This document shows positions 10,103 through 21,891 of a DNA stretch of 64,000 bases, piece by piece (the stretch's first letter is position 1; each line of letters starts with the position of its first letter). This DNA comes from Bipolaris cookei (Eukaryota; Ascomycota; Dothideomycetes; Pleosporales; Pleosporaceae): positions 359,754-423,753 of the forward strand of contig NRSV01000023.1 of the NCBI GenBank assembly GCA_002286855.1. The letters run 5' to 3'. The notes under the pieces were generated by a model. The model was not told the origin of the DNA, did no database searches, and worked only from the letters and a program-made list of their open reading frames with translations. The position numbers were made by a program, and so were the translations under genes.

Positions 10103-12912
10103 ATGGCAATATCAACCTGACCACGTCTGTGCATACCCATAGCCACGAGGCAAATCAAAGCCCCGAAGGGACTAAGAGACGTTTAACGTTTGGTAAACCA
10201 ATGCAGGGTCTCTGATGGCAAAATGACATGTGGTTTGTTGAGATTTGCCTCCCCCTTTGACCAGGGTTGTCTGTCCACGAAGATCGGGCCTTGTGCTCGC
10301 AACGAGTCTGCCGTTGGCAATGCTAGCTCTCTTTGTCAGCCTTAACAGGATCCGATTGAGCTGTGGGGGATTGGGAATAAGCATGACAAGGATTGGATAA
10401 TCATCTTCAAAAGCAGACAAGATGTGCGAGAAGACCATGAAGACAAGCAATTGCCGTGCATCTGAGCTGCTTGAACGTTGTCTTGAGGCTCGTTCACCAA
10501 AAATGCAAAAATTTTCGTACGCACACTCTCCTTGTGCATAGGGCTCCCTTGAAAACGGTCTTGGATCGTTGGCGGTGCATTGGAGCCTCACTCATTAGGC
10601 CATGGTAGGTCACTACCTAATCAACGCATCTCATCTCCTCCCATAAAACACCAGCACGTCCCCATACTCGAAGTGTATTTTATACTAGGTCTGACTAGTG
10701 TTTTCTCTCTCTTATATGAATGCGCAGATCGAAGCACCTCCCCAGACAGCCAAGACAAGATGAACAGCACATTACATAATGAATTAGATAGGCTCTCGTC
10801 GATACTGCGAATTCACCTTTTGATAAGCCAGAATGTTTTACATCTGCATATAAGAAGCAATCGGAAGAGAGGAATGGGAATTCGAAACTAGTTCCGAGAC
10901 CAGGTGACAACAAACAGTGGTTATTCTCAGAAATGTCCTCAAACTTACGACTAACTCCTATTAGACTCCAATCTGTCTTTCAGATGTCGCTGGCGTGTTT
11001 CTCTAAAACTGACCTAGCGTGAGCTAGTCTATCAGCCCTTGAATATGGAAAATAAGAGCTTAGAGCTACACTAGTCAGGAGGGGGGAACAAGGACAAGGG
11101 TCAAGTGTTTGACATCTAAGCTGCGTAAGTGCTAGGAGTAATATAGAGTTCTAGTAACTGAAAACCTGATTCAGCATGCAAGTGATCGTGGGGATCGAAG
11201 AAAAAAAAAGTCGATGATATTTCCGTTCCGTTAATGCTTACAGATATGCACGAGGGCTTCCCGTATTTTGCAACAGTCGGAGAATACTCCGCACAGGACG
11301 GGTCGTAACGCTCGCCTGAACTTGGTAGCTTTCAATGCACATCGCAGACACTTTGATCACCGCTGCATCCGACCGTTGTTCGTGTAAGATTTTTGTTCGC
11401 CTCACCTCGCCGTCTGCTGACTTATGCCCAACCTCTGCCTATCAGAACCATGGGCACAAAACAGTCAGGGTGCAAATGCGTATGGGTGTTGGAGGCGACC
11501 TTCTTCATCTGGCTGGATCTGGGTGGCTTTAGATGTTAATAGAGTTTAGCCTCACGTCACTGACTCCGAATATTGCTTTTGTATGAATAGAAAAGTGGCA
11601 ATACCTACCAGACTAAAAAAAGGACCGTTGGACCAGAAACCAGCCAATTGGGTCGGACGATAGAAATAGACACATTTCGATATAGTCAGCCCGATGACCG
11701 TAAAGTCGTTCTCCCCTTCCTTCGCCTCCAGGAATATATCACCCAAATGGTAAATCATCCGAAAGCCCCAACCCCCCATACACCCCCAACTGCCGGTTGC
11801 CTTCACAGATAGATCAGCGCTCTCTCATCACGGCAGTCAGTACCCTCTCTTCCTCTCTCCACGTTTCGAAAAAAGGAAAGTGCATGCGAAACATGCGTCA
11901 TGAGTGTCGCAACAACTCTTCCTACACCCACTCCAGCTTACTACCAATGACACATATGAGAAAACAAACCAAACCAAACCAAATCAAACTTTGATCACTA
12001 AAGACGTAAATGAAAAATACGTCCCCATCACAATGCAATCGCCATCGGCAATTGCAAGTGATAAGTGCATGAGATGCGTATACACGCTATTGTACTTGGT
12101 GTTGCCGTGGAGTAAAGGCGGAAATACAACCGACCCGTGTCCATCCCCCTCCTTCCAGCACAACGGAACCATGGTGGCGCTGGCACCGATTGGGTTGCCG
12201 TATCACATATTCTGGGGATCTTGTACTAGAGGAATGGTATAGGGTTATGGTAAGATGAGAAAAGAAAAAGTTTAATATGCAGTTCCGGGGCGTCACCATG
12301 TTGTGCGTACGGCCCGCCCTTCCCGAGTATTTCTGACTGACGGAGGGGATGGAGAGAGTTTGGAGTGTAACGAGAGGTGTATAGAAAAAGGGGGTTTGGG
12401 GTGGAAGGAGATATGGGAGGGATTGAGGGATGAGTAGCTGGAAGGTGGAATCGAGATATGTATGACTGGTGATAGGTTTTGATAACGTGGGGTTTTGCAA
12501 TCGAACCAGGGTTGAAGAACGTGATCGCCCGTTCTTTTTGGGTGCTGAGGGGAGGGTGATATGTACGTGTTGTTCATCGGTATTATACTACGGTGCTTTG
12601 TGATGATTGCCTGTGTTCTGTCTTGTCTTTCACGCCGCTATTGTAATGGGCTGAACGCCCTTCGCTTCTTGTCCTTGTCTACGACCTCGTTTGCTCTGCT
12701 TGCCCACACACCAACTTTTCAGCAAAAAAATCATCGAAATTCGTCGGTAATCCATCAGATCTAGGAGTAACACGTCGCGAGAAATCGATTTACGCCACCT
12801 CTAACGTGTGCAGCCCTCTCGTTGAGGTGCTAAAGGGGGTATTGTCGATTTTCTTGCGACGTATTCAGAATGCGAAAATCTTCGGGAACGCACTGACCTT
12901 CCCGACGACTAA
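10103..12912. other. Gene-poor region without supported genes
   Basis: This 2.8-kb stretch has only short, unrelated open frames (up to about 139 codons) without recognisable domains or consistent exon structure. A short repeat of ACCAA units occurs near 11965-11985. I see no supported gene. Confidence 0.5.
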
Positions 12913-13407
12913 GGGCTTGTTCGATTCAGCTGTTTGCGGCTGCGTTTTGCGTTTTGCGTTTTGCGTTTTACTAACTGGATATAGAGCTACGTTTTGGAAA
13001 CGCTGTTGGAAACGCTGTAGTGTTCGGTAAAACGCGCGTTTTTGAGGCATCAATCCTTGCTACGTTTTGTTAACGTGGCACTAATAGAAGAAGCCCTGTC
13101 TGACGCCTACTTTACTCTTGTTTTTCGCTTTATTAGGAAAGGACAAAACGCGATTTCAAGACGTACCTCTGGATCTCCAGCTGGATTTCGCGTCTGTGTT
13201 TTTGGTCACGTGACTATCAAATTTGGTGGTTTTGATGGTGATTCTGGAGGTTCTGATGGACAAGCTACATCACCTGACCAGTTTTTTCACCGGCTATCCA
13301 TATCTGGATAAGCCCAACCGCAACGCTGGCCAGCCCCCCCTTGTTGAGGCTTTATGCCTCAATAGGTATCAAAAACGCAAACGCAAAACGCAGAACCGAA
13401 CAGGCCC
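12913..13407. mobile_element. MITE-like element with TAA target duplication (PIF/Harbinger style)
   Basis: The 495-bp element starts GGGCTTGTTCGATTC and ends GAACCGAACAGGCCC, a terminal inverted repeat matching at 13 of 15 positions. TAA sits immediately outside both ends (12910-12912 and 13408-13410). This combination of a GGGCYTGTTCGR terminus and a 3-bp TAA duplication is typical of PIF/Harbinger-derived (Tourist-like) MITEs. Next to the left end is a GCGTTTT array (about 12951-12968), and next to the right end the mirror-image AAAACGCAAACGC array. There is no transposase gene, so it is non-autonomous. Confidence 0.7.
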
Positions 13408-13410
13408 TAA

Positions 13411-13886
13411 TAGAGAGACAACAATACGGAAACAAAAACAATAGAAAAAAACCAGCAAAAAACAAAAACAACTCAAACGCTAAGACAGTCTTTGCTCGCT
13501 GCGGCACCATACCAAAATTGAGAGAGTTACTCGTTAAAACTTGAGAGGAAGACTCACTAAAAGTGAACGAGAGAGCTACTCATTAAAACTAGATAGAGTT
13601 AATTACTCTTTAAACGAAATAGTCGAAATTTTTCTTTTCCCCTAAAAGAGCCTGCTGGAGGATTGCCTAGCTATCTAACATCTCTTTCCGTTACCAAATT
13701 GCTCTTTAGAAACAGGCGTCTAGTAAGCAATAGCTATTGCTTAACTAGACAAAGGCTGAAGCACCATAGTCACACTTTACACCTAAAATTCCCAATTGTA
13801 AATAAACCCCCTAGAACGGCTTATGGCCAAAGTCTTACATAGTCACTGACTGCATATAGATTCTAATGAAACAATAGTAATAATAA
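13411..13886. other. AT-rich spacer between two transposable elements
   Basis: This stretch is AT-rich and stop-dense in all frames, with near-repeats such as GAGAGAGCTACTCATTAAAAC and GAGAGTTACTCGTTAAAAC (about 13520-13590). I see no gene. Confidence 0.4.
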
Positions 13887-13991
13887 TAACGTAAAGCACC
13901 ACCGAGCCGGCCACTTTTTCTTGGCATTGCGAACTTCATGTACGAAACAATATGCATCAACAACATAAGGATTTTCTAACTTAGCGAGAAG

Positions 13992-14175
13992 GTAGAATTA
14001 TTCTAGCTCTTCAGTCCTTTTGTACAGGCAAATTTAAGACTATAAAACGCGCTGCTGCTGCCTATAATATACCTTTTCAGCGCCTTTCTGATCGGCTTAA
14101 CAAAATTACTTTTCGGCCTCAAGTAACCCAAACTGCCGCAAGCTTACTATAACTGAAGAGCAGACAGTTGTACGG
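13992..14175 (+). pseudogene. Fot1/pogo-type transposase fragment (HTH_Psq N-terminus)
   Basis: The plus strand encodes a helix-turn-helix stretch reading GKFKTIKRAAAAYNIP, followed by RLSDRLNKITFRP, and after a one-base frame change near 14135, RKLTITEEQTVVR. This is clearly homologous to the minus-strand fragment next door (QFKSIRRAAAVYNVP ... GITFRP ... RKLTPAENQTIVR), but only about 60 codons remain. It stops at the junction with that fragment. Confidence 0.65.
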
Positions 14176-14890
14176 TGTATATGCTTCTTCGTACTATGCA
14201 GAGATGTGGATGCGTCCTTTGTAGATGATGAATGGTGGGGTAGCGTATCCCGCAGCGCAGAGGCTCTGGATGGCAGTAATTCACTCGCAATTGCCTGGCT
14301 GAACAAAAGTAGGTTTCGTACAACGTTCTGAACCTGTGACTACCTTCATTGAGCTAATTACACTCATCTGAAACCCAGTTTCAACAAAGTTATGGATGTC
14401 GTTTGAATCAACCCCATACTTTTCAATTGTCTCTCGTACGAGCTTGAACCACGCGTTAATAACCTCTGGATCCTCTTGCTGTATTCTCTGGCGGTCCTTT
14501 GCTCGATTGAAGGCTGTTCTGGGCTCATCCGAACGCGTTACGAATCGCTCTGCCCAGTTCTTGCCCAAGAGCTGGCCATCTTGTGCGCGTAGTAGTTTGT
14601 CTGCCATATCTGCTACCTCACACAAGCCGGAGGGGGGGTCCTCGGGAGTCTAGGTCAAGAATGTATCGTACGATCGTCTGATTTTCAGCTGGGGTTAGTT
14701 TCCGGCAATTTGGCCGCGTATTAGGACGGAATGTAATTCCTTGAAACCGCCAAGTGACCTGTTGATGTGGCACGTTATAGACTGCTGCAGCGCGTCGAAT
14801 GCTCTTAAACTGACGCGTACGAAAGGCCTGAACTACAAGAGTAACTCTACCTTCTCGCTGAATAGATACCGGGTTCTGTTGTTGAATCAT
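14170..14890 (-). pseudogene. Degenerate Fot1/pogo-type DDE transposase fragment
   Basis: The minus strand encodes the N-terminal half of a pogo/Fot1-family transposase: an HTH_Psq region (IRRAAAVYNVP), a CENP-B-type second HTH (LLGKNWAERFVTRSDE) and the start of the DDE_1 domain (NDIHNFVETGFQM, with Val where the catalytic Asp should be). The frame shifts near a G run at about 14625-14633, between SRGPP and CEVADMADK. Beyond 14285, homology continues (AGYATPPFIIYKG) but with stop codons of the CAG/TGG-to-TAG kind. The rest of the DDE domain is missing. The gene is dead by frameshift, stops and truncation. Confidence 0.75.
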
Positions 14891-14970
14891 TGTTATTCGT
14901 ACGTGAAGTTCGCGATGCCAAGAAAAAGTATCCCACTCGGTGGTGTCCCGCTCAGTGGTAATTTACGTTA

Positions 14971-17793
14971 TATGTAAATATTTTACATCCTATCTAAAAG
15001 CCTCCTATAGGGCATACAGATGGGTGAATCCTAAGGCTTATAGTAGTAACATACTACCTAGTTCTGCCTATTCGTAGAGTGTATCTTCTAAAGTATTATG
15101 TTTCCTATAGCAGCCACTTCACCAGTTAAGTGGTTATTACCAGAGTCTTATCTGTCAGGGCTATTGGCCTTGTAGGATTCATAAATAATGCCTTAAGAAG
15201 TATTAAATCAGGATAGGGCTTTGATTCCCTCCTAGTAAACGAGAGAAATTTCTAAATATACACGAAAGGGAAATCAAAACGAAAATCCGACAGGCTATAG
15301 CCATCGCTGTTGGCATAGCAAAAGCTATATTGAACATATGACTCTAAATAATATTTGGATCGTAGAGAGCTTGATTGTCGGGATAGCAACAATGGTGGTT
15401 CGGAATTTTCCAGCAAGTCATTGCCCGGGCACAGATCTAGCAAAGAATCGTTATCACGGAAAAAGTCAGGACCATCTCGAGGTTGGTAGCAACACATCCA
15501 AGCAATTCCGAAAAACTCGCAGGACTATTTGAGATTTTTCAGAATATTGACATTGTCTCCTTCGCGGATACCAAAACCGTCTCTTTCAAGAGGATGTTAC
15601 GGTGAAGGGTGATAAAACTGGAAAGCAGGTGATGATTGACGTCATCTATACCAGTTGAGTCTGTTGCTTCCCGTTTCTGGAGAGGGTCACGCAGTTTCAG
15701 AATGAATAGGCAATGCTTCAGACCACCATCGTGAATCTGTGATAACAAATCTCGATAACCCTGCGCCGGTTCGTCAAAGATACTAACCCATAGGCAGAAC
15801 CTGTCACTTGGGGTCACTACAAGTACACCTGGATTCAAACATGTATACAACACCTGCTACTACACTTCTCTGCGGAGTAGAAGTTATGGCACGAAAATCC
15901 ATGGCTGGATCCAATCATGCAATGCATGTTCTACCACTGAACAATATGCATGCTGTGATGACACATAAACAACAGTTGACTTGTAGCACTTTCCAATTCA
16001 GATCGAAGGGTTGAAGACATTACGTCTTGCACTTTACCCTGCATCAACATCATCATCAGTCATCACCATCAATGCACAATTACCCTTAATAGTTCACTGT
16101 ACGTAGTTCGACCATTCTATCCTTGTGTCGCAAAAGTAAGCACGGCAATTAATTATCCCCACAACATTCCTACCAAAATCGTGATTCCCACAACATCGAT
16201 ACTGCTTACTGCGTTGATCTACGTGACCACGTTTTGTTACTCAGACGATCCTAATCCACATGTAAGCGATCTGCACCGCAGATCCACTGGTACATGACTC
16301 AGTCTCCTTCGGCATTTAACATCAACCATGGGTCAACGTGCTAGAGATACATCGAGATTGAAGCACTCCCTCTGCTTGCGTCACCTGAATCGATGCTCAA
16401 ACTCTGAAGAATGAAAGCCTGTCACAGCCTTGTCGGCGCTAGGTAAAAACAAAAAACTATCAAGCAAACTGCACAGGTTCTCGGACGGCAGCCTGAGAAT
16501 TTGCGGGGAAGAAAGACCGAAAAGACGTGCCGGAATGGAAGAGCTTGCGAAAACCGGTGAAACGGCGGACGACGGCCGCTATGACGGATAGTCCGTATAC
16601 AATACGTAAGTATGCATATACTTAGAATGGATAAAGAGGGTCTCGATAACGTTGACCAGAGAACAAAAAGTAGCGGCACGTGCTGCGTAAAAGTACCTAG
16701 GCACACGAGTACTTGATTGACCTAAACTTGCTCGGCCGAGGTTGATCAAGAACAAGACTATAGAAGGCGAGATTGTATGAGGCTGTGAACGGCTTGTGAC
16801 GTGCGTCATCTCGAAGGATCTAGCAAGAGGGCCGAAAAGGCATTTTGCAAATAGAGTTTCGGGGAGGTTTGTCAGAAGGGTGTGATGCTTGTAAACGGAT
16901 TGCCAAGAATTCCGTGTCCCGAGCATTTGGTCGGAGTATTGCAACCATTGTTCCGAGCACTCAGTCCTCTTTATTGCCGGCTTTTCTCTCTCTTGCTCAC
17001 GTTCGATTTCTTGCATGAATAATGTGTTGTTCCAGGATGCAATCTGTGACAGACAGTGCGTGTTTTGTGATTTTGCGTAATCACATGCGCTTTGACCTGT
17101 GATTGAATGCTCGGAGTATGGAAGCTTCTCACCATTTTCGCAAGTACCACCAAAAACACCCTGCCGGGTCAAATGCGCCTCGATTGCGCGTTATTCGCTG
17201 CGCGGGTTATGTCGGATGGTGCAGTACATCCACATGTTAACCGCGGTGATTGCAATTGCGTAGATAACGTTACCCCGCAATGCACATGCAACTCGTATAT
17301 CGCACAGACAGGCATGTCTAGCGAATGCCATCAACAAGACGTGTGGTTGAAGCTCGGCTAGGATGGAAGCTTGGGCGGCAAGGCCGCATCCCGCGATACA
17401 ATCTGGCTTGCTAGTCGACCCCCTTTCCCCATGCACAGCCCACTGATTAGCCGGCAAAGCCCACTGTAACACACAGATCGTCCGTACGCGAGCCCTTGTA
17501 TGCAAAGTCCGCATACCAGGAGCAGGGGTTTCGCTGTTGATGGACTGGACCTAAGCAAAGCAGCCACGCTCGTGCCGATAAAAGGACGGTACGATACGTA
17601 CGGATAAACCGGTGATTTTAGCACCTGCATCTCACCATTCACATCCGGAGACATCGCCATTGCACGCAGGGTGGCCGGAATCCCAGCAACCATCAATCGC
17701 TATCTTTCTTTGCTACTAGTAGTTTGGCGTCCTGTTTTATAAGTCAAGTGCGTGTGTTCCCCGCGGGCTCTGGGAACCACTATCTTGTTGCTG
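14971..17793. other. Gene-poor region; possible degraded gene pieces only
   Basis: No confident gene is present in this 2.8 kb. Two minus-strand frames at 15539-15853 (104 codons) and 15252-15497 (81 codons, TTG-type start) lie close together in different frames and could be remnants of one decayed gene, but I recognise no domain. A plus-strand frame at 17107-17361 encodes an 84-residue protein with six Cys in its second half; it is listed as a finding rather than a gene. Confidence 0.4.
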
Positions 17794-17833
17794 CATGACA
17801 CCGCGCAGTCCTCACCGTCGAATCTGGATCAAC

Positions 17834-19670
17834 ATGGACGACTTGTCGCACACGCAAACGTGCGACACGATACAAAAGGATGTCAACTTCTCCGCTGAGG
17901 AGTTCGAGTACGACTATGGATCCGGCGCATCCCGGTACAGAGACGGCCCTACTAGAGGCGAGGTTGTCGATTTAGATCCGGAGGGCGAGGTGGGCAGGCG
18001 CTGGCAGATGCCTTGGGGAAAGAGCTTTAAAACTCGCAGGCACAGACGGAGTTATAGCCATGAGCACTACAAAGTGTACAAGAGACGGTGGATTGGGTTG
18101 GCGCAGCTGGTACTGCTGAATATTGTCATCAGCTGGGACGTAAGTTGATCGCATGCCTTCCCTTTCTTTTCCCTATTGTTTACAGAAAGGGGGCCTCAAA
18201 GGCTGTGCGAGGCTGTCAACAGTGTCAGATTCCTCCTTGTCAATTCTCGTCCCCCTGGGCTTATCCCGAACGGGGAGAGAAAGGAAGCGCCGGAACCCCA
18301 ACTTTATTATGCATATAATCAAAAACTAACATTGAGATATAGTGGTTAACTTTTGCGCCTATCTCCACTACTTCGGCACTATACTTCGGTGTACCGGAGT
18401 CGAGTATCAACTGGCTTTCTACCGCTTTTCTTCTCTCCTTCGCCATCTCATGTCCCTCCACCATCTACCTCTTGCACCGCGGCCCCAAGCCATCCATCAT
18501 CGCAGCCTCTGTCTTGCTTCTAGCGGGCAACTGGGTCAGGTATGCAGGCACGACGGCAAATGGCGGCATCTTCTGGGTCGTTATGTTAGGCCAGATTCTA
18601 ACGGGTCTGGCGCAACCGTTTGTGTTGGCGGCACCAACAAGATACAGCGACATGTGGTTTACTGAGTCCGGACGAGTGGGAGCCACGGCGGTAGCAAGTT
18701 TGGCGAATCCCCTCGGTGGAGCCGTAAGTTTTCGCTTCTCCTTGGTCTAAAAAGAAGAGAGAGAAACAACATAACTAACAACTTCAAGGTCGCATCCCTC
18801 GTAAACCCATACCTAGGTTCCCTCCCCACCACTGTCCTCATAATCTCCATCATCGCCTCCGTAGCATGCATCCCCTCCCTCTTCATCCCCACCGCACCCC
18901 CCACTCCCCCCTCAGCCTCCTACAACGTAGTCAAAACCTCCATCGGAGATTCCCTCCGCATCATGCTCCGCACCCCCTCCTTCTACATCGTCTTCCTCAC
19001 CTTCGGCGTCTACGTTGGCCTCTTCAACGCCTTCTCTAGCCTCATAAACCAAATCCTGTATCCATATGGCTACTCCGAGGATGAAGCCGGAATCTGCGGC
19101 GCCGTCCTCATCATAACGGGTCTCGTTGCTTGTGCGATTGTCAGTCCGATTGTAGATCGCACGCATGCCTATCTTGGCGCAACCAAGATCCTAACGCCGC
19201 TGGTTGCAGTTGCGTATCTCGTGTTTATCTGGGCGCCGCAGACTCGCACAATTGCCGCGCCGTATATCCTTAGTGCTGCGCTGGGCGCAGCCTCGTTTTC
19301 TCTACTCCCGGTTGCGCTCGAGTTTCTTGTTGAAATCACGTTTCCGGCGAGTCCAGAGGTAAGTTCTACCATCTGCTGGGTTGGCGGACAAATTATCGGG
19401 GCTGTGGTTATTATTGTTATGGATGCGTTGAAGGATAAGCGGCCTGTGGATCTGGAGCTTGTGAAGAAGATAGGGAGGGAGACGCAGGGGTCTACTGACG
19501 ATAAGCCGCCAGGGAATATGTTTGATGCGCTTGTTTTTCAGGCGGTGCTTGCGATGGCGATTTTGCCGCTGCCGTTGGCGCTTGGGTGGAAGAGGGTTGG
19601 GTTGGGGATTACTGAGGGTAGGTTGTCGAGGGATGTGGATGAGAGCGTGACGGAGGATCCGCGTGCGTAG
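17834..19670 (+). CDS. SLC49/FLVCR-like major facilitator transporter
   Basis: Predicted exons are 17834-18139, 18343-18723 and 18789-19670, giving about 522 residues. The 203-nt first intron has a CTAAC branch site close to its ATATAG acceptor. The protein begins with a hydrophilic cytosolic segment (about 85 residues) followed by twelve membrane spans. Motifs of the FLVCR/DIRC2 (SLC49) group are visible: WLTFAPIS, a GPKPSIIAASVLLL span with GNWVRYAG, the block LTGLAQPFVLAAPTRYSDMW and VASLANPLGGA. Animal relatives move heme, choline or other small molecules across membranes; the substrate here is unknown. An in-frame ATG at 17795 would add 13 residues, but 17834 has the better context (A at -3, G at +4). 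A donor-like GAGGTAAGT at about 19358 is read through. Confidence 0.88.
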
Positions 19671-20119
19671 GTAGTATGGGAGGCTTTTTCAACTCATGGT
19701 TCTGAGCATAATGACGATGATGATGATAATGGGACATTCTCTTCATAGGGCTTTGGATGTGTCAAGGAGCTCGTGTCATAGAACCATGGAGGAAAGTGAG
19801 GATCGGGGTTTTCTTGTGTTGTGTCCAAGTCTCCTTATTTCATCGTTTGACATGCCAATCATTATCCATAGATATCAGCACTACAGATGTGTTGCCAGAA
19901 TTCTCAGTTAATCAGTAAAACCAATGTTTTTTTGCTTGCAATTGGGTGTAGAGTTTGACTCAGAGGGAGAGATAGAAGTACAGTGATATTTCTAAACATG
20001 ACTATGGTATTTACAGTCATCCATAATGTCTTGATCATTTGCACGCAATCCGAGTGGCTGACCCTGATGCACTATCTATACGCTGGTATGGGAAAGTGGA
20101 TGTTGTGGGGTAGATCGGT
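19671..20119. other. Convergent intergenic region (MFS / QCR6)
   Basis: This stretch contains the 3' ends of two convergent genes. A short GATGATGATGATAATG repeat follows the MFS stop. I see no gene. Confidence 0.5.
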
Positions 20120-20800
20120 TTACTTGAGCTGAGCAAAGAGCTTGGGGGCGGCGCATTGGGTTGCGCAGTGAGCGAGGTGGAAAACTGATAAAGTATTAGC
20201 TCATCTCTGTGGGTCAGGGCGAGTTGTGGTGGTGACGTACATTCTTCGACGCAGTCCTCGTCGGCCTTGCCCTTGCTTTCAATCTGGCCTGTTACCCGTT
20301 GGGCGCACTCATCGTAGTGGTGCTTGGGTCCGTGGCATTCCTTGGACTCGGCGCATTCTGCAATGAACGGTTAGTCATGCGTCTTTCTTTTATACCGCCA
20401 TCTGATGATGCGTTGAGCCTGAGTGGATGCTTGCACATGCCCATCCAGTAGCACCGCATCCAGCCCTATCTGACAGGCAATTGATTCTGCCCATGTTTTC
20501 TGCCATATACTGAGTCTTCTGGAGTCACTCACCCTTCTCGAGCTTGTCTTTTGGGTCTGGCTCCTCCTCTTCCTCCTCGTCCTCATCCTCGGAAGGCTCC
20601 TCGGAAGGCTTGTGTCCTTGCTCGTCTGAGCCGCCCGACTTTGCATCCTGCTTGTTGGCCTCGGCCTCGTCGCCGCTCTCCTCGTCGGTGCCGGAAGCGG
20701 GCGATTTGGTGCTGGTGCCACCCTGGACGGGGTGCTCGGCGTCGGCCGAGGGGTGGGAGAAGGTCTCCCAGACGTCGGTGAAGAAGTCGGTGATACCCAT
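20120..20800 (-). CDS. QCR6: Cytochrome b-c1 complex subunit 6 (acidic hinge protein)
   Basis: Predicted exons are 20800-20533, 20357-20241 and 20184-20120, joined in phase to give about 149 residues. This is the acidic hinge subunit of mitochondrial complex III, which assists cytochrome c1 docking with cytochrome c. The N-terminal half is strongly acidic (PSEDEDEEEEEEPDPKDKLE). The C-terminal half is the conserved UCR hinge domain with paired cysteines (KECHGPKHHYDECAQRV and EDCVEEFFHLAHCATQC), expected to form disulfides in the intermembrane space. No cleavable presequence is obvious. All three splice joins restore the conserved domain, so the model is well supported. Confidence 0.92.
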
Positions 20801-21067
20801 TGTGAATGCTCCGGGGCAATTGGGGGTCCTCGAGTTGGGATGGGGGTGGTGCGGAGGGTTGGAGGTGATGATTTGACCAAAGCTTGAATCGTTGTTCTGA
20901 ACCCGGGATCGCGAAAATGGGCGGTGCACGGACCCGGTATTTGGGTTAGCGGGCGTCATCTGATTGCGAGCCCTCTCAGTGGCTTCTCGCATCCTGTCGC
21001 CATTGAGGCGGGCATTTCATGTCTGATTGGAAATATATTCAGAGTTCTACCGATAATAACTAACCAA

Positions 21068-21891
21068 CTAACCTCGGTGCCGCTTAAAGGCTTCTTCTAC
21101 GCTGACTCCACTCCCGACGTCTGCAGTAACCTTCTCATCCGCCTCGACCAGCTTCGGCAGCAGCTCGAGCAGCTTGTCCACCTTTGCCTGTGGTACCGCG
21201 ACCACGCCATTCTCAAATGGATCTATCATGATAATGTCGCCAGCCTCGACAATTGTCTCCCCAATCTTCACAGGCACATTGTGTGCATGAAACTTTGTCT
21301 CAGCCCCCGCTCCAATCACAGACGTCGCTTTGGACCAGATGGGCAACTTGGTCTGGTTCAGAGCACTGATGTCTCTTACCCGACCATCAACTACAATGCC
21401 CTCTGCTCCAAGATGCTGCATGCGAGCTGCCATTATGCCCCCCACTACGGCGCAACTTTGACCAGGCGGCTGGCTGATGACGATAATGGTGCCGTTCTCA
21501 GTATAATCTGCATACGGCCTTGAATCTAAGAGATTAGAGGCAGGTGTATTGCCCGGCATCTGTGGTGGGGTCGGGAAAGACTTGGTGGCTTTGGGGACCA
21601 TGAGGAAGGTCGATGCAGGCGCAAGCACCTTTTTAGGCTCAGGCTTCGGAATGCTAGCAGTATGGAGCAATGGCCCTGGACATAATTCAGTGAGTCTATT
21701 GCATATAAAGGCTAAAGGTGCATGTACTTACCTATGTCGGCGAGAAAGCCCGCGCCAGGAACGTTGAGCTTGAGTAGACCATCTGCGAGCTATGCAAGGT
21801 GAGTTATTTGAGGACTGTACAGACACAGACAAGATAAGCGTACGTCGCATGCTGCGTATTCATACAATTTCTTCCATTTTGGAGATGCCAT
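21068..21891 (-). CDS. RraA-like / HMG (4-hydroxy-4-methyl-2-oxoglutarate) aldolase family protein
   Basis: Predicted exons are 21891-21844, 21789-21732 and 21675-21068, joined in phase to give 237 residues. The first exon encodes only 16 residues (MASPKWKKLYEYAACD). The body matches the RraA-like fold formerly labelled dimethylmenaquinone methyltransferase: GTIIVISQPPGQSCAVVGG, then MAARMQHLGAEGIVVDGRVRD with the Arg and Asp used for substrate and metal binding in class II aldolases, then EAGDIIMID. Fungal relatives are usually annotated as oxaloacetate decarboxylase or HMG aldolase; the actual substrate here is unknown. It lies 267 bp upstream of QCR6 on the same strand. Confidence 0.88.

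Larger units (their letters stand above)
13889..14968. mobile_element. Composite Fot1/pogo-type element made of two inverted 5' ends
   Basis: The element is bounded by inverted repeats beginning ACGTAAA, with TA outside each end (13887-13888 and 14969-14970), as for Tc1/mariner insertions. Each terminal repeat contains the block TTTTTCTTGGCATYGCGAAC followed by TTCAYGTACGAA. The right repeat is about 14 nt longer than the left. Inside, a plus-strand and a minus-strand transposase N-terminus face each other and abut near 14170, so the element consists of two 5' halves. Both are degenerate and it cannot be autonomous. Confidence 0.75.

Noticed and set aside
10172..10591. 139-codon minus-strand frame
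   Set aside because: No domain, no splice partners, and located in a gene-poor block; probably chance.
13042..13311. 89-codon plus-strand frame inside the MITE-like element
   Set aside because: Begins inside a non-coding element, with no similarity to a transposase.
15252..15853. Two minus-strand frames that might form one gene
   Set aside because: They are in different frames, the downstream one lacks an ATG at its start, no clear splice pair joins them, and I recognise no domain; kept only as a possible relic in the region note.
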